DNA from: UMGS1696 sp964558485
Lineage (GTDB): Bacteria; Bacillota; Clostridia; Oscillospirales; CAG-272
DNA: 64,000 nucleotides
Reading direction: 5' to 3'
Assembly: GCA_964558485.1 (NCBI GenBank)
Contig: CAZLED010000001.1
Coordinates: forward strand, 27,588-91,587
Shown here: in pieces, positions 17,086-25,252 of the stretch
Layout of the letters: each line of letters starts with the position of its first letter
Position numbering within the stretch: the first letter of the stretch is position 1
Translations under genes and position numbers: made by a program
The notes under the pieces: generated by a model
What the model was told of the DNA's origin: nothing
Databases searched by the model: none
What the model saw: only the letters and a program-made list of their open reading frames with translations

Positions 17086-19158
17086 TTATTCGTCGTCGGA
17101 GTTGTCGGCGTCGGCGATGACCTTCTGGGCAATGTTGCCGGGAACCTCTTCGTAACGGTCTACGATGAAGTCATAGGAACCACGACCCTGGGACATAGCA
17201 CGCAGCGCAATGGTGTAATCCATCATTTCTGCCTTCGGTACATCGGCTTCTACAACGGTATAACCAGACTTGTGCTCGGCAGGATTGATACCCAGCACAC
17301 GGCCACGACGCTTGTTCACGTCACCCATAACGTCGCCTACCAGAGAATCCGGAACGGTGGCGTACAGAGTACCAACGGGCTCCAGCAGTACCGGCTTTGC
17401 CTGGGGCAGACCAGCCTTGTACGCCAGCTTAGCGGCCAGCTTGAAGGAGATTTCGTTGGAGTCTACCGGGTGATAGGAACCATCGTACAGGTCGGCTGCC
17501 AGGTTCACCATGGGATAGCCGGCCAGCACACCCTTCAGCATGGCTTCCTGCAGACCCTTTTCTACGGCCGGATAGAAGTTCTTCGGTACGGTACCGCCTA
17601 CAACGGACTGGGTGAAGGTCAGACCTTCTGCGTCACCGTGGGAGAAGCGCATCTTCACGTGGCCATACTGACCGGAACCGCCGGACTGCTTCTTGTGCTT
17701 GCCTTCTACATCTGCCGTACCCTTGATGGTCTCACGGTATGCGATCTTGGGCGTGGTCAGCTCCACAGAGGTACCAAAACGGCTCTTCAGCTTGGAAACG
17801 ACTACAGCAAAGTGGATGTCGCCCATAGCGGACAGGGTCATCTGCTTGGTCTCGGCATTGTTTTCATATACCAGCGTGGGATCCTCTTCCAGCAGTCTGG
17901 CGATACCCACGGAGATCTTATCTTCGTCACCCTTGGCGGCAGGCATGATGGCCTGGGTCATGTACGGCTTCGGGAAGGTGATCTTCTTATACTGAATGTC
18001 GGCGCCGGTGGTCAGGGTGTCGTTGGTGTTGGTGCCGGCCAGCTTGGCGATCATACCAATGTCACCACAAGCCAGTGCGGTCACTTCGGTCTGCTTCTTA
18101 CCACGGATGGTGTAGATGTGTGCCATCTTTTCCATGACGCCGGTGTTGGTGTTCTTCAGGGTCATGTCGGCGGTCAGCTCACCGTTCATCACCTTGAAGA
18201 AGGACATCTTTCCTACGAACGGGTCGGCGATGGTCTTGAATACGAACAGTGCGCATTCGCCGTCGGCTGCGATGGGCGTTTCGGTTTCGTCGTCGCCGTC
18301 CACCAGATGCTCGACCTTACGGGCCGTCGGACGCGGGAAGGAGTCTGCAATGGTATCCAGCAGGAAGTTCACACCCCACAGATTCACGGCAGAACCGGAG
18401 AATACGGGCACGATGGAGCCGTCGATGATACCCTGGTGCAGTGCTTCCACCGCTTCTTCCTGGGTGATGACGCCTTCGTCGAAATACTTGTCCATCAGCT
18501 CTTCACTGGTGGCAGCCAGCGCTTCGTTCAGGGTCTCGGCGTAACCGGCAGCGATCTCTTCCTGGGCAGGCGTGAAATCGGCTTCGCTTCTCTTGCCCTT
18601 GTCGTCAAAGGTGTAGGCCTTTCTCTGGATCAGGTTCAGGAAGGTCACCTTCTTGCCGTCCTTTACAGGTACCAGTACCGGGCAAACTGCCGTACCGAAC
18701 TGGTCGTTCAGCTGATTGAATACTCTTTCGAAATCCGCTTCGGGATCGTCACACTTGTTGATGAAGAAGGCCTTGGGGATACCGGCATCGGTCACCTTGT
18801 CCCAAGCCAGCTCGGCACCCACTTCTACGCCAGCCTTGCCGTCCAGCACGATGATACCGGCGTCTGCCACACGAGTAGCGGCACAAACTTCGCCTTGGAA
18901 GTCCAAGAAGCCGGGAGTGTCGATGAAGTTGACCTTAATGTCATTCCAGATCACGGGTGCCATGGTCAGAGTCAGAGAAAAGCCGCGCTTGATCTCTTCC
19001 GCATCGTAGTCACAAACGGTGTTGCCGTCGGTGATCTTTCCAAGTCTGTCGGTGGCTTTGCTCAGGTAGAGGGCTGCTTCGGCGATGGAAGTCTTACCGC
19101 TTCCGCCGTGTCCCAGTAAAACGATATTCCGGATACTCTTGGTGTTGAAATCTGCCAT
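17086..19158 (-). CDS. elongation factor G-like translational GTPase
   Basis: 690 residues. GTPase motifs: GHGGSGKT (16-23, G1), IDTPGFLDF (G3) and NKCDDPE (G4, NKxD). Domains II to V follow as in EF-G, with GSGQYGHVKMRFS in domain IV and GRGSYDFIVDRYEEVP at the end. The G1 loop differs from canonical EF-G (AHIDAGKT) and G3 has GFLDF instead of GHVDF, which is typical of the second EF-G-like subfamily (FusA2 type). It binds ribosomes; whether it replaces EF-G or has a special role is not known. No rpsL, rpsG or tuf is next to it. Start at 19158 follows AAAGGAG. Confidence 0.85.
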   Translation of the reverse strand: MADFNTKSIRNIVLLGHGGSGKTSIAEAALYLSKATDRLGKITDGNTVCDYDAEEIKRGFSLTLTMAPVIWNDIKVNFIDTPGFLDFQGEVCAATRVADAGIIVLDGKAGVEVGAELAWDKVTDAGIPKAFFINKCDDPEADFERVFNQLNDQFGTAVCPVLVPVKDGKKVTFLNLIQRKAYTFDDKGKRSEADFTPAQEEIAAGYAETLNEALAATSEELMDKYFDEGVITQEEAVEALHQGIIDGSIVPVFSGSAVNLWGVNFLLDTIADSFPRPTARKVEHLVDGDDETETPIAADGECALFVFKTIADPFVGKMSFFKVMNGELTADMTLKNTNTGVMEKMAHIYTIRGKKQTEVTALACGDIGMIAKLAGTNTNDTLTTGADIQYKKITFPKPYMTQAIMPAAKGDEDKISVGIARLLEEDPTLVYENNAETKQMTLSAMGDIHFAVVVSKLKSRFGTSVELTTPKIAYRETIKGTADVEGKHKKQSGGSGQYGHVKMRFSHGDAEGLTFTQSVVGGTVPKNFYPAVEKGLQEAMLKGVLAGYPMVNLAADLYDGSYHPVDSNEISFKLAAKLAYKAGLPQAKPVLLEPVGTLYATVPDSLVGDVMGDVNKRRGRVLGINPAEHKSGYTVVEADVPKAEMMDYTIALRAMSQGRGSYDFIVDRYEEVPGNIAQKVIADADNSDDE

Positions 19159-19272
19159 GGGGTGAACTCCTTTATATATAGTGAAACATTCGTAAGTCAC
19201 AGGGTGTGGTCGTATATGTGATGTTCGGGATTCTGTATACACCGAACACGAAAAACCCGACGTTACTTGTTT

Positions 19273-19301
19273 ATTATACACCATCCCAATCGGTATTGCA
19301 A
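19273..19301 (-). promoter_or_regulatory. promoter of the EF-G-like gene
   Basis: Minus-strand TTGCAA and TATAAT, 17 bases apart, about 115 bases before the start. The rest of the 19159-19609 gap has no convincing gene; it also holds the terminator at 19517. Confidence 0.65.
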
Positions 19302-19516
19302 GAGCATAGACGAAATTTTTTGCCGTTATGGGTGCCAGGAATTTGCTCCGATTTTTGTGTACCTTGCACAAAAGCGACCACATTTGTCCAAAAACCAAGG
19401 GATTTCTGCCAGTGCCGTGCTGAAAATCCAGGTGACACAGACGGCTCTGATGGTGCAATTTGCGCAGAAAAGAGACAAGCCAGATGTGCCGGCAGGACCT
19501 GCGGTGGTACATAAGC

Positions 19517-19540
19517 AAAAAAAGCCCCGTCTTTCCGGGC
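19517..19540 (-). terminator. terminator of the MIF-like gene
   Basis: On the minus strand GCCC and GGGGC pair around GGAAAGAC and end in seven T residues. Confidence 0.65.
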
Positions 19541-19609
19541 AAGGACACCATATCGTGGGAGATAGGTGGATGCCGCCGGAAGCACGGGTGCTTTTTGCAT
19601 GGGGCAGCC

Positions 19610-19951
19610 TCAGAAATTGCTGCCGTTCCAGCCCCAATGGGAGACCTCTTCGTATTTGACGTAGCAGTGGTCCGGGGCAATGCCGCAGATCTGCTCCATG
19701 GTCTGGCAGACCAGAGACGTCATTTTGTCGTAGGCAGAGTCGGTGCCCTTGCCGAACAGTGCCACCTGGACCATGGCACAGGGTTTGTTGTCACCGGAAA
19801 AATGCATGGCGCAGTCTCCGGTCAGATCCACCATGAGCCAGCGTTCGGTCTTGCCGGGGAAGGTCTCGATGTCCCGGCCAAAGGCAGCGGTGAGAGCGGA
19901 TTCCTTGTCGGCGCTCAGCGGTGTGGTCATGCGTACCTGGATATAAGGCAT
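19610..19951 (-). CDS. MIF/tautomerase-superfamily protein
   Basis: 113 residues that begin MPYIQVRM; removal of Met leaves Pro as the N-terminal catalytic base of the tautomerase superfamily, and the length fits macrophage-migration-inhibitory-factor relatives. MVQVALFGKG and a C-terminal CYVKYEEVSHWGWNG match the second repeat and end of MIF proteins. It may tautomerise phenylpyruvate-like keto acids. Start at 19951 follows AAGGAG. Single gene with its own promoter and terminator. Confidence 0.8.
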   Translation of the reverse strand: MPYIQVRMTTPLSADKESALTAAFGRDIETFPGKTERWLMVDLTGDCAMHFSGDNKPCAMVQVALFGKGTDSAYDKMTSLVCQTMEQICGIAPDHCYVKYEEVSHWGWNGSNF

Positions 19952-19987
19952 AAGTGTATACTCCTTTTGTGGTTTTGGTATGTTGAT

Positions 19988-20016
19988 ATGATACCACGGA
20001 ACGAGGCGATTGTCAA
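19988..20016 (-). promoter_or_regulatory. promoter of the MIF-like gene
   Basis: Minus-strand TTGACA and TATCAT, 17 bases apart, with TGG before the -10. Confidence 0.7.
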
Positions 20017-20045
20017 GGGGAAGATGGGATAAGGAACCGGGCACT

Positions 20046-20072
20046 TGTAGGGGCGATTCAAGAATCGCCCGA
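20046..20072. repeat. GTAGGG-led palindrome
   Basis: GGGCGATTC and GAATCGCCC pair over two bases, after TGTAG. The same design (GTAGGG then a perfect palindrome) recurs at 52326-52348. The 19952-20266 gap holds otherwise only promoters. Confidence 0.6.
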
Positions 20073-20185
20073 AGAAATGCTGTGGTATTCTGCAGTTCTA
20101 CAAAGCATAATGTACGTCGAATCTACAGGTGTAACGAATATAGCTGTAAACCGCCATAGGTATACCCAATTTGCTAAATTTGATA

Positions 20186-20214
20186 TTGACTTTCAATTTC
20201 AAATGTGATATACT
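20186..20214 (+). promoter_or_regulatory. promoter of the fur-family/znu operon with candidate operator
   Basis: TTGACT, 17 bases, TATACT. The -35 lies in ATTGACTTTCAAT (an ATTGA/TCAAT inverted repeat), and a wider ATTTGA/TCAAAT pair surrounds it. Fur-type sites are AT-rich inverted repeats, so self-repression here is plausible. Confidence 0.65.
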
Positions 20215-20266
20215 ATACTGCGTTACCTATCGACAATACACCCATGCAAAAAAGGAGAGGGAGACC

Positions 20267-20665
20267 ATGGCGTATCAGACCAAACAACGGCACGCGATAC
20301 TGGCGTATCTGGCGGCGTCTCCACACACCAGTCACACGGCCAGAGAGCTTATCGATAGCCTGCATATCAGTGAACCCACCGTTTTTCGTACCCTGACCTA
20401 TCTGACCGAGGAAGGGCTGCTCAAACGGTTCACCGGTCCCCATGGGGCTGTCTACCAATACATCGGCTGCGGCGGCCACCATATGCACCTGAAATGCAAG
20501 GCCTGCGGCAATCTTGTTCACCTGGAATGCAGCTTTGCTGAGGAGATCCTGCGACATTTCTCCGAGGAGCACCACTTTATGCTGGACGAAGAAGACACCA
20601 TTTTCTACGGCTTCTGCGACAACTGCCGCCGCAAGACCGAAGCCGGAAAGGATACGGACCTATGA
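20267..20665 (+). CDS. Fur-family metalloregulator, probably Zur
   Basis: 132 residues: winged helix (residues 1-75, ISEPTVFRTLTYL as recognition region) and a dimer domain with GGHHMHLKCKACG and FCDNC, whose two CxxC pairs form the structural zinc site. It overlaps by 4 bases the znuA-like gene and heads the znuA-znuC-znuB operon, so it most likely senses zinc and represses its own operon. PerR is less likely because of this context. ATG at 20267 follows GGAGAGGGAG. Confidence 0.85.
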   Translation: MAYQTKQRHAILAYLAASPHTSHTARELIDSLHISEPTVFRTLTYLTEEGLLKRFTGPHGAVYQYIGCGGHHMHLKCKACGNLVHLECSFAEEILRHFSEEHHFMLDEEDTIFYGFCDNCRRKTEAGKDTDL

Positions 20666-21627
20666 AAAAAACACTGCCCCTGCTTCTGGCGCTGACCTTT
20701 CTCACCGGCAGTACCACCGGCTGTGCGGTTGACGATGGCAGACCGGAAGCGGATGGACTGACCATCATCACCACCAACTTTTTCCTGTACGATACCGCAC
20801 GGACCCTGGCACGAGAAAACGACAACGTGGTCATGCTGATCTCGCCCGGTGCGGAATCCCACGACTATGAGCTGACCCTGACCGATATGGCGGCGCTGGA
20901 GACCTGCGATCTGTTCGTCTACGTGGGCGGCGAAGGTGAAGATTGGGTCTACGATGCGCTGGACACCTTTGCGGCAAGTGGCATCACGATCCCCACCTTC
21001 TGCGCCATGGAAGCGGTGGAAGAGAAGGGAACACTGATCCATGCGGCGGAAGAGCATGACCACGATCACGACCACAGCGAACACGCAGATGAGCATTGGG
21101 AAGGCATCGATGACCATGTGTGGCTTTCCATGCCCAATGCCATTGCGATCTACGAAGGACTGTGCGATACGCTCCTGCACACCTATGAGACCTGGTCGCC
21201 GGCAGAAAACGACTGGGCCTACACCGTCACCACCTGGGACGAAAAATACCGGGCGTTGGTGGCAGAGGCGGCCGATCCCTTTCTCCTTGTGGCTGACCGG
21301 TTTCCCTATACCTACCTGACTACGGAATACGGCATCGACTATTTGGCGGCCTTTTCCGGCTGCACCTCCGACACGGAGCCGACCCTGGATGTGGTAAATC
21401 GGCTGATCACAGAGGTGGAGAACCGGCAGGGCAAGACGATCCTTGTGACCGAGCTGTCCGATGGGCAAACGGCGCAGGCCATCTCAAAGCAGGTACCAGG
21501 CGTGACCATCGAAGAGCTGCATTCCTGCCACAATGTGACAAAGGCAGATTTTGATAGTGGTGTGACCTACATCGATCTGCTGGCGCGAAACTACGCCGTT
21601 TTGGAGAAGATACTATGGAAGAAATAA
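20662..21627 (+). CDS. znuA: zinc ABC transporter substrate-binding lipoprotein (ZnuA-like)
   Basis: 321 residues with lipobox STTGC (C21). ANDNVVMLISPGAESHDYELT-type region gives the first metal histidine (SHDYE), and a His/Asp-rich loop near 130-145 (EEHDHDHDHSEHADEH) followed by DDHVWLS is the hallmark of zinc-binding ZnuA proteins. It captures Zn2+ outside the membrane and passes it to the ZnuBC transporter encoded just downstream. The start overlaps the regulator stop (ATGA), so translation is coupled. Confidence 0.9.
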   Translation: MKKTLPLLLALTFLTGSTTGCAVDDGRPEADGLTIITTNFFLYDTARTLARENDNVVMLISPGAESHDYELTLTDMAALETCDLFVYVGGEGEDWVYDALDTFAASGITIPTFCAMEAVEEKGTLIHAAEEHDHDHDHSEHADEHWEGIDDHVWLSMPNAIAIYEGLCDTLLHTYETWSPAENDWAYTVTTWDEKYRALVAEAADPFLLVADRFPYTYLTTEYGIDYLAAFSGCTSDTEPTLDVVNRLITEVENRQGKTILVTELSDGQTAQAISKQVPGVTIEELHSCHNVTKADFDSGVTYIDLLARNYAVLEKILWKK

Positions 21628-22499
21628 AACAAGTGTCAAAAGCTGGCACAACAGAAGCGGCACCGGTTTTGGTGCAGGCCAAGGATGTGACCCTGTCCTA
21701 TGACGGCAAGCCTGTGGTTGGAAACGTGAACTTTACCGTGACAAAGGGGATGTACCTGTGTGTGGTAGGCGCCAACGGCAGCGGCAAATCTACCCTGATG
21801 CGTGCCATCACCGGGATGCTTCGTCCCACCACCGGCACCCTGACCGTGACACCCGGCGTGACCATTGGCTATCTGCCCCAGCAGTCGGAGATCCAGCGAG
21901 ACTTTCCGGCGTCGGTCTGGGAGGTAGCGCTGTCCGGTTGTCTGGGCAGAGTAAAGAATCGCTTCTGGCCGGGGTTCGGATACGACAAGGAGTCCCGGGC
22001 ACGAGCGGAAAAGGCGCTGGATATGCTGGGGATGTCCGACAAAAAGAAGCGTTCCTACAACGAGCTCTCCGGTGGGCAGCAGCAACGGGTATTGCTGGCA
22101 CGAGCCCTGTGTGCTTCGGATACGCTGCTATTGTTGGACGAGCCGGTGACCGGGCTGGATCCGGATGCGACCCGGGAGATGTATGCCATGATCCGGCGGC
22201 TGAACAGTGCGGGCACGGCGATCCTGATGGTGACCCACGACATGGAAGCGGCCCTGGAAGAGTCTTCGCACATTTTGTGCCTGTGCCAGCGCCATGGGGC
22301 TCCGACTGCCCACGGTCACACCAACTTCTTTGGGGAGACAGAACGATACCGGGCTGGTCTGGGTGCCGCACCCGGTGAGGACACGTGCAGCTGCTGTGGG
22401 TTGGCACACGAGCATCGTACCGCAGCGGTGGGGGCAAGAAAGCTCCTGGTGCCGGAACGATTGCAGACTACATACACCGAAAAGGAGAAAAAGCTATGA
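21615..22499 (+). CDS. znuC: zinc ABC transporter ATPase (ZnuC-like)
   Basis: 294 residues. Walker A GANGSGKST near residue 54, Q-loop LPQQSE, signature LSGGQQQR, Walker B LLLLDEP and the switch histidine in VTHD are all present. It energises metal import with the neighbouring membrane protein. The C-terminal extension has HRTAAVGARKLL and a CSCCGLAHEH cluster that may bind metal. It starts 13 bases inside the znuA-like gene and ends overlapping the permease by 4 bases. Confidence 0.92.
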   Translation: MEEIKQVSKAGTTEAAPVLVQAKDVTLSYDGKPVVGNVNFTVTKGMYLCVVGANGSGKSTLMRAITGMLRPTTGTLTVTPGVTIGYLPQQSEIQRDFPASVWEVALSGCLGRVKNRFWPGFGYDKESRARAEKALDMLGMSDKKKRSYNELSGGQQQRVLLARALCASDTLLLLDEPVTGLDPDATREMYAMIRRLNSAGTAILMVTHDMEAALEESSHILCLCQRHGAPTAHGHTNFFGETERYRAGLGAAPGEDTCSCCGLAHEHRTAAVGARKLLVPERLQTTYTEKEKKL

Positions 22500-23332
22500 C
22501 CATACAATCCATTCTGGCGTCTCCTTTTTTGACAGGCGTCGTGCTGCGTTCCCTGATCGTGGGGGTGCTGGTGTCTCTGTGTGCGGCGCTGCTGGGCGTG
22601 AGTCTGGTGCTGAAGCGGTATTCCATGATCGGTGACGGTCTGTCTCACGTGGGATTTTTTGCCTTAGCTCTGTCTACGGCAGCCGGGGTCAGCGGTGCGT
22701 ACACCATGGAAGCGTCTTTGCCCATCGTGATCTTAGCGGCGGTGCTGATCCTGCGGCTGAGCCAATCGAAGAAGATCAAGGGAGATGCGGCCTGTGCCAT
22801 CGTTTCTACAGGAGCGGTGGCCATTGGTACGCTGATCAACAATGTGCTGGGCGTGCGCTCGGCAGACGTGTGCAGCAGCCTGTTTGGTTCGGCTTCGCTT
22901 GTGACACTGACGGACAAGGATCTGTGGCTCAGTGTTGCCATGTCGGCCCTGACACTGGTGTGGTATGTGCTCTGTGCCCGGCGGATCTTTGCGGTGACCT
23001 TTGATATGCCCTTTGCCCGGTCGGCTGGGGTCCACACGGAACGGCTGGATATCGTGATGGCGATCCTGACGGGCATCACCATCGTGGTGGGCATGAAGAT
23101 GATGGGGGCCATTATGATCTCCGCTCTGATCCTGTTTCCGCCCATGACTGCCATGCGTGTGACCGGCAGCTTCCGGGCTACGGTGTGGGTGTCTGCCATC
23201 GTGTCGGTGGTGAGCTTTGTGATCGGCTTCGTGCTGGCGTGCCGATTCTCTCTGCAGACCGGTGCCACGGTGGTGACGGTCCAGCTGGTGTTGTTTTTGG
23301 TTTTTGCGCTGGTGGGACGAAAGAAAAGGTAA
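22496..23332 (+). CDS. znuB: zinc ABC transporter permease (ZnuB-like)
   Basis: 278 residues, strongly hydrophobic with about eight membrane helices, matching the ABC-3 family. SMIGDGLSHVGFFALAL near residue 42 and GMKMMGAIMISALILFPPM near 200 are conserved family segments. It starts in the ATGA overlap with the ATPase and follows AAGGAGAA. Together with the two upstream genes it makes a complete Zn2+ importer. Confidence 0.92.
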   Translation: MTIQSILASPFLTGVVLRSLIVGVLVSLCAALLGVSLVLKRYSMIGDGLSHVGFFALALSTAAGVSGAYTMEASLPIVILAAVLILRLSQSKKIKGDAACAIVSTGAVAIGTLINNVLGVRSADVCSSLFGSASLVTLTDKDLWLSVAMSALTLVWYVLCARRIFAVTFDMPFARSAGVHTERLDIVMAILTGITIVVGMKMMGAIMISALILFPPMTAMRVTGSFRATVWVSAIVSVVSFVIGFVLACRFSLQTGATVVTVQLVLFLVFALVGRKKR

Positions 23333-23342
23333 AAATAATAGA

Positions 23343-23383
23343 AAAGCTCTCTTGGGTGCCTGTGCCGAAAAGAGAGCTTTTTT
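23343..23383 (+). terminator. terminator of the znu operon
   Basis: AAAGCTCTCTT and AAGAGAGCTTT pair around an 16-base loop and a T run follows. Confidence 0.85.
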
Positions 23384-23436
23384 TGACCTTAAACAAAAAA
23401 TGTCCTGAACTTTTGTGAAAACTTTTTCCTTTTCTA

Positions 23437-23465
23437 TTGACAGGCTGTCGGGATTTGTGTATAAT
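23437..23465 (+). promoter_or_regulatory. promoter of solute-binding paralogue D
   Basis: TTGACA, 17 bases, TATAAT, about 125 bases before the gene. Confidence 0.8.
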
Positions 23466-23589
23466 AGAGTAAACATTACCTCTTGGCTGCGGGAAAATTG
23501 CGCAATGCAACAGATGTCAAGTTGCGAACGCTCTTTTGCTGCCATCGAATTTGTATAGATCGATCCTTTCACAGAATGGAGGTACGCAT

Positions 23590-25071
23590 ATGTCTGCCAA
23601 AAAACGGATGCTTGCTTTGCTGCTGACGGCACTGCTGCTGTCGTCTGCCTTTGTGTCCTGCGGAGAAACGGAGGTCCAGGAGGAAGAGACAAAGGGTGCG
23701 GATACTGTCGCCACCACAGCGGAACCGGAGACCGAGGAGATACGCTATGCAGCGGATATTCCTGCAGGTACTGACTACAACGGAGAGACCTTTACGGTGC
23801 TGGCCTTTCCGCTGGAGACGCTTGTCTGGGGTGACGTGGACTGGAATGCCGAAGAGCTGACCGGGGAAGTGGTCAACGATGCGGTGTACAACCGTACGAC
23901 CACCACGGAGTCCAAGCTCAACGTGGCTATCGAGGTGGTCCACATGGACAGCTACGGCAACGCCAATATGCTCCAGAAGTCTGTGAATGCCCAGGACAAT
24001 GCCTATCAGCTTGCCACCAACTCGCTGCAGACCACCTTGACCATGGGACAAAACGGACTGCTGGCGGAGCTGAATGACTATGCCGCACAGGGCACGCTGG
24101 CACTGACCTCGCCTTGGTGGGACCAGAACTGCCTGAACGACCTGTCCGTGGATCACAAGAACTATATCCTCACCGGCGACATTGGTACCATGTACAAAAA
24201 GTCCATCGGCGCCATCATGTTCAACAAGGCCATCTACAACAACTACAGCCTGGAGGATCCGTACCAGCTGGTGGAAGACGGCAAGTGGACCATCGACAAA
24301 ATGGTGGAAATGGGCACCCAGGTTTCGGTGGACACAAACGGCGACGGCGTTATGGATACCGAAGACCAGTTTGGTCTGATCTGCTTCTGCGATATGATGC
24401 CGCTGGCGTTCATTGGCGCCGGTGTACAAATGGCGACCAAGGATGCGGATGACGTTCCCCATCTCAGTATGTATTCCGAAAAGACCGTGTCCGTGATGGA
24501 AAAGCTGGCGACCCTGATGTACAACGAGTCCATCACCTGGAGCTGGTCCAAGGCCGGTGTCACCGAGGAGACCGCTTTTGCCATGTACCAGGCGGATCAG
24601 TCCTTCTTCTACTATGGGGAGCTGCACGCCGTTGCCATCATGCGGGATATGGATTCTCCCTTCGGCGTCCTGCCCATGCCCAAATATGACGAAGCACAGG
24701 ACAGCTACTACCACTGCGTCAATCCCAATGTGGCTTCCGTATACGGTATCCCGGTCACCAATGTTGCCTACGACATGACCGGTCACGTGATGGATACCCT
24801 GGGTGCCGAATCCAAAAACGAGCTGACGCCGGCCTACTACAATGTGACGCTGCTGGGCAAGGTCAGCCGGGACAGCGAATCTGTGGTATCGCTGGATATC
24901 ATCATCGGCAGCATCCGGTACGATCTGGGCTATCTGGGCGGTATCGGGATCAGCTCTATGCTGTACACCATGGCAAACGCCTGCAATTCCGACCTGACCT
25001 CCCAGTACGAGGCAAAGGCAAGCTCCTTTGAAAAGGCCCTGGAAAAGTTCGTGCAGGCCTACGTGGATTGA
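23590..25071 (+). CDS. extracellular solute-binding lipoprotein (paralogue D)
   Basis: 493 residues. Signal peptide with lipobox AFVSC (C24), acidic linker, then family marks: AEELTGEVVNDAVYNRT, LTSPWWDQNC, DTNGDGVMDTEDQFGL (EF-hand-like loop), FFYYGELHAVAIMRDMD and FGVLPMPKYDEAQ, then PAYYNVTLLGKVSRDSES. GGAGG precedes the ATG at 23590. Its N-terminus is close to that of the broken gene that follows, so the two are a recent tandem pair. No membrane transport gene is next to them. Confidence 0.87.
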   Translation: MSAKKRMLALLLTALLLSSAFVSCGETEVQEEETKGADTVATTAEPETEEIRYAADIPAGTDYNGETFTVLAFPLETLVWGDVDWNAEELTGEVVNDAVYNRTTTTESKLNVAIEVVHMDSYGNANMLQKSVNAQDNAYQLATNSLQTTLTMGQNGLLAELNDYAAQGTLALTSPWWDQNCLNDLSVDHKNYILTGDIGTMYKKSIGAIMFNKAIYNNYSLEDPYQLVEDGKWTIDKMVEMGTQVSVDTNGDGVMDTEDQFGLICFCDMMPLAFIGAGVQMATKDADDVPHLSMYSEKTVSVMEKLATLMYNESITWSWSKAGVTEETAFAMYQADQSFFYYGELHAVAIMRDMDSPFGVLPMPKYDEAQDSYYHCVNPNVASVYGIPVTNVAYDMTGHVMDTLGAESKNELTPAYYNVTLLGKVSRDSESVVSLDIIIGSIRYDLGYLGGIGISSMLYTMANACNSDLTSQYEAKASSFEKALEKFVQAYVD

Positions 25072-25252
25072 GACTTTCAAACGATTTACTTCTCTGCATG
25101 GCTGTCATTTTCTGTGGCGCCTTGTGCCATTTCGCAAATACGACAAGCATTGCTTTCCTATGCCCTATCCGAGTGGGAGCGAACGTTTGCCCCACTTTGT
25201 GATACAACGATACACTACGAGATTTTTACGAAAACAGGACGGAGGTACCCCT

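Noticed and set aside
16811..17155. Plus-strand frame of repeated 25-residue units
   Set aside because: It is open only because the repeat period is 75. It has no start signals and runs into the EF-G gene's antisense strand.
16981..19119. 712-codon open frame opposite the EF-G-like gene
   Set aside because: The minus strand encodes an intact GTPase with all motifs; the plus-strand product is Gly/Val/His-rich as expected of a shadow.
19200..19640. Several 100-130-codon frames in the gap upstream of the EF-G-like gene
   Set aside because: They overlap each other on both strands, lack ribosome sites, and cover a clear promoter and terminator.
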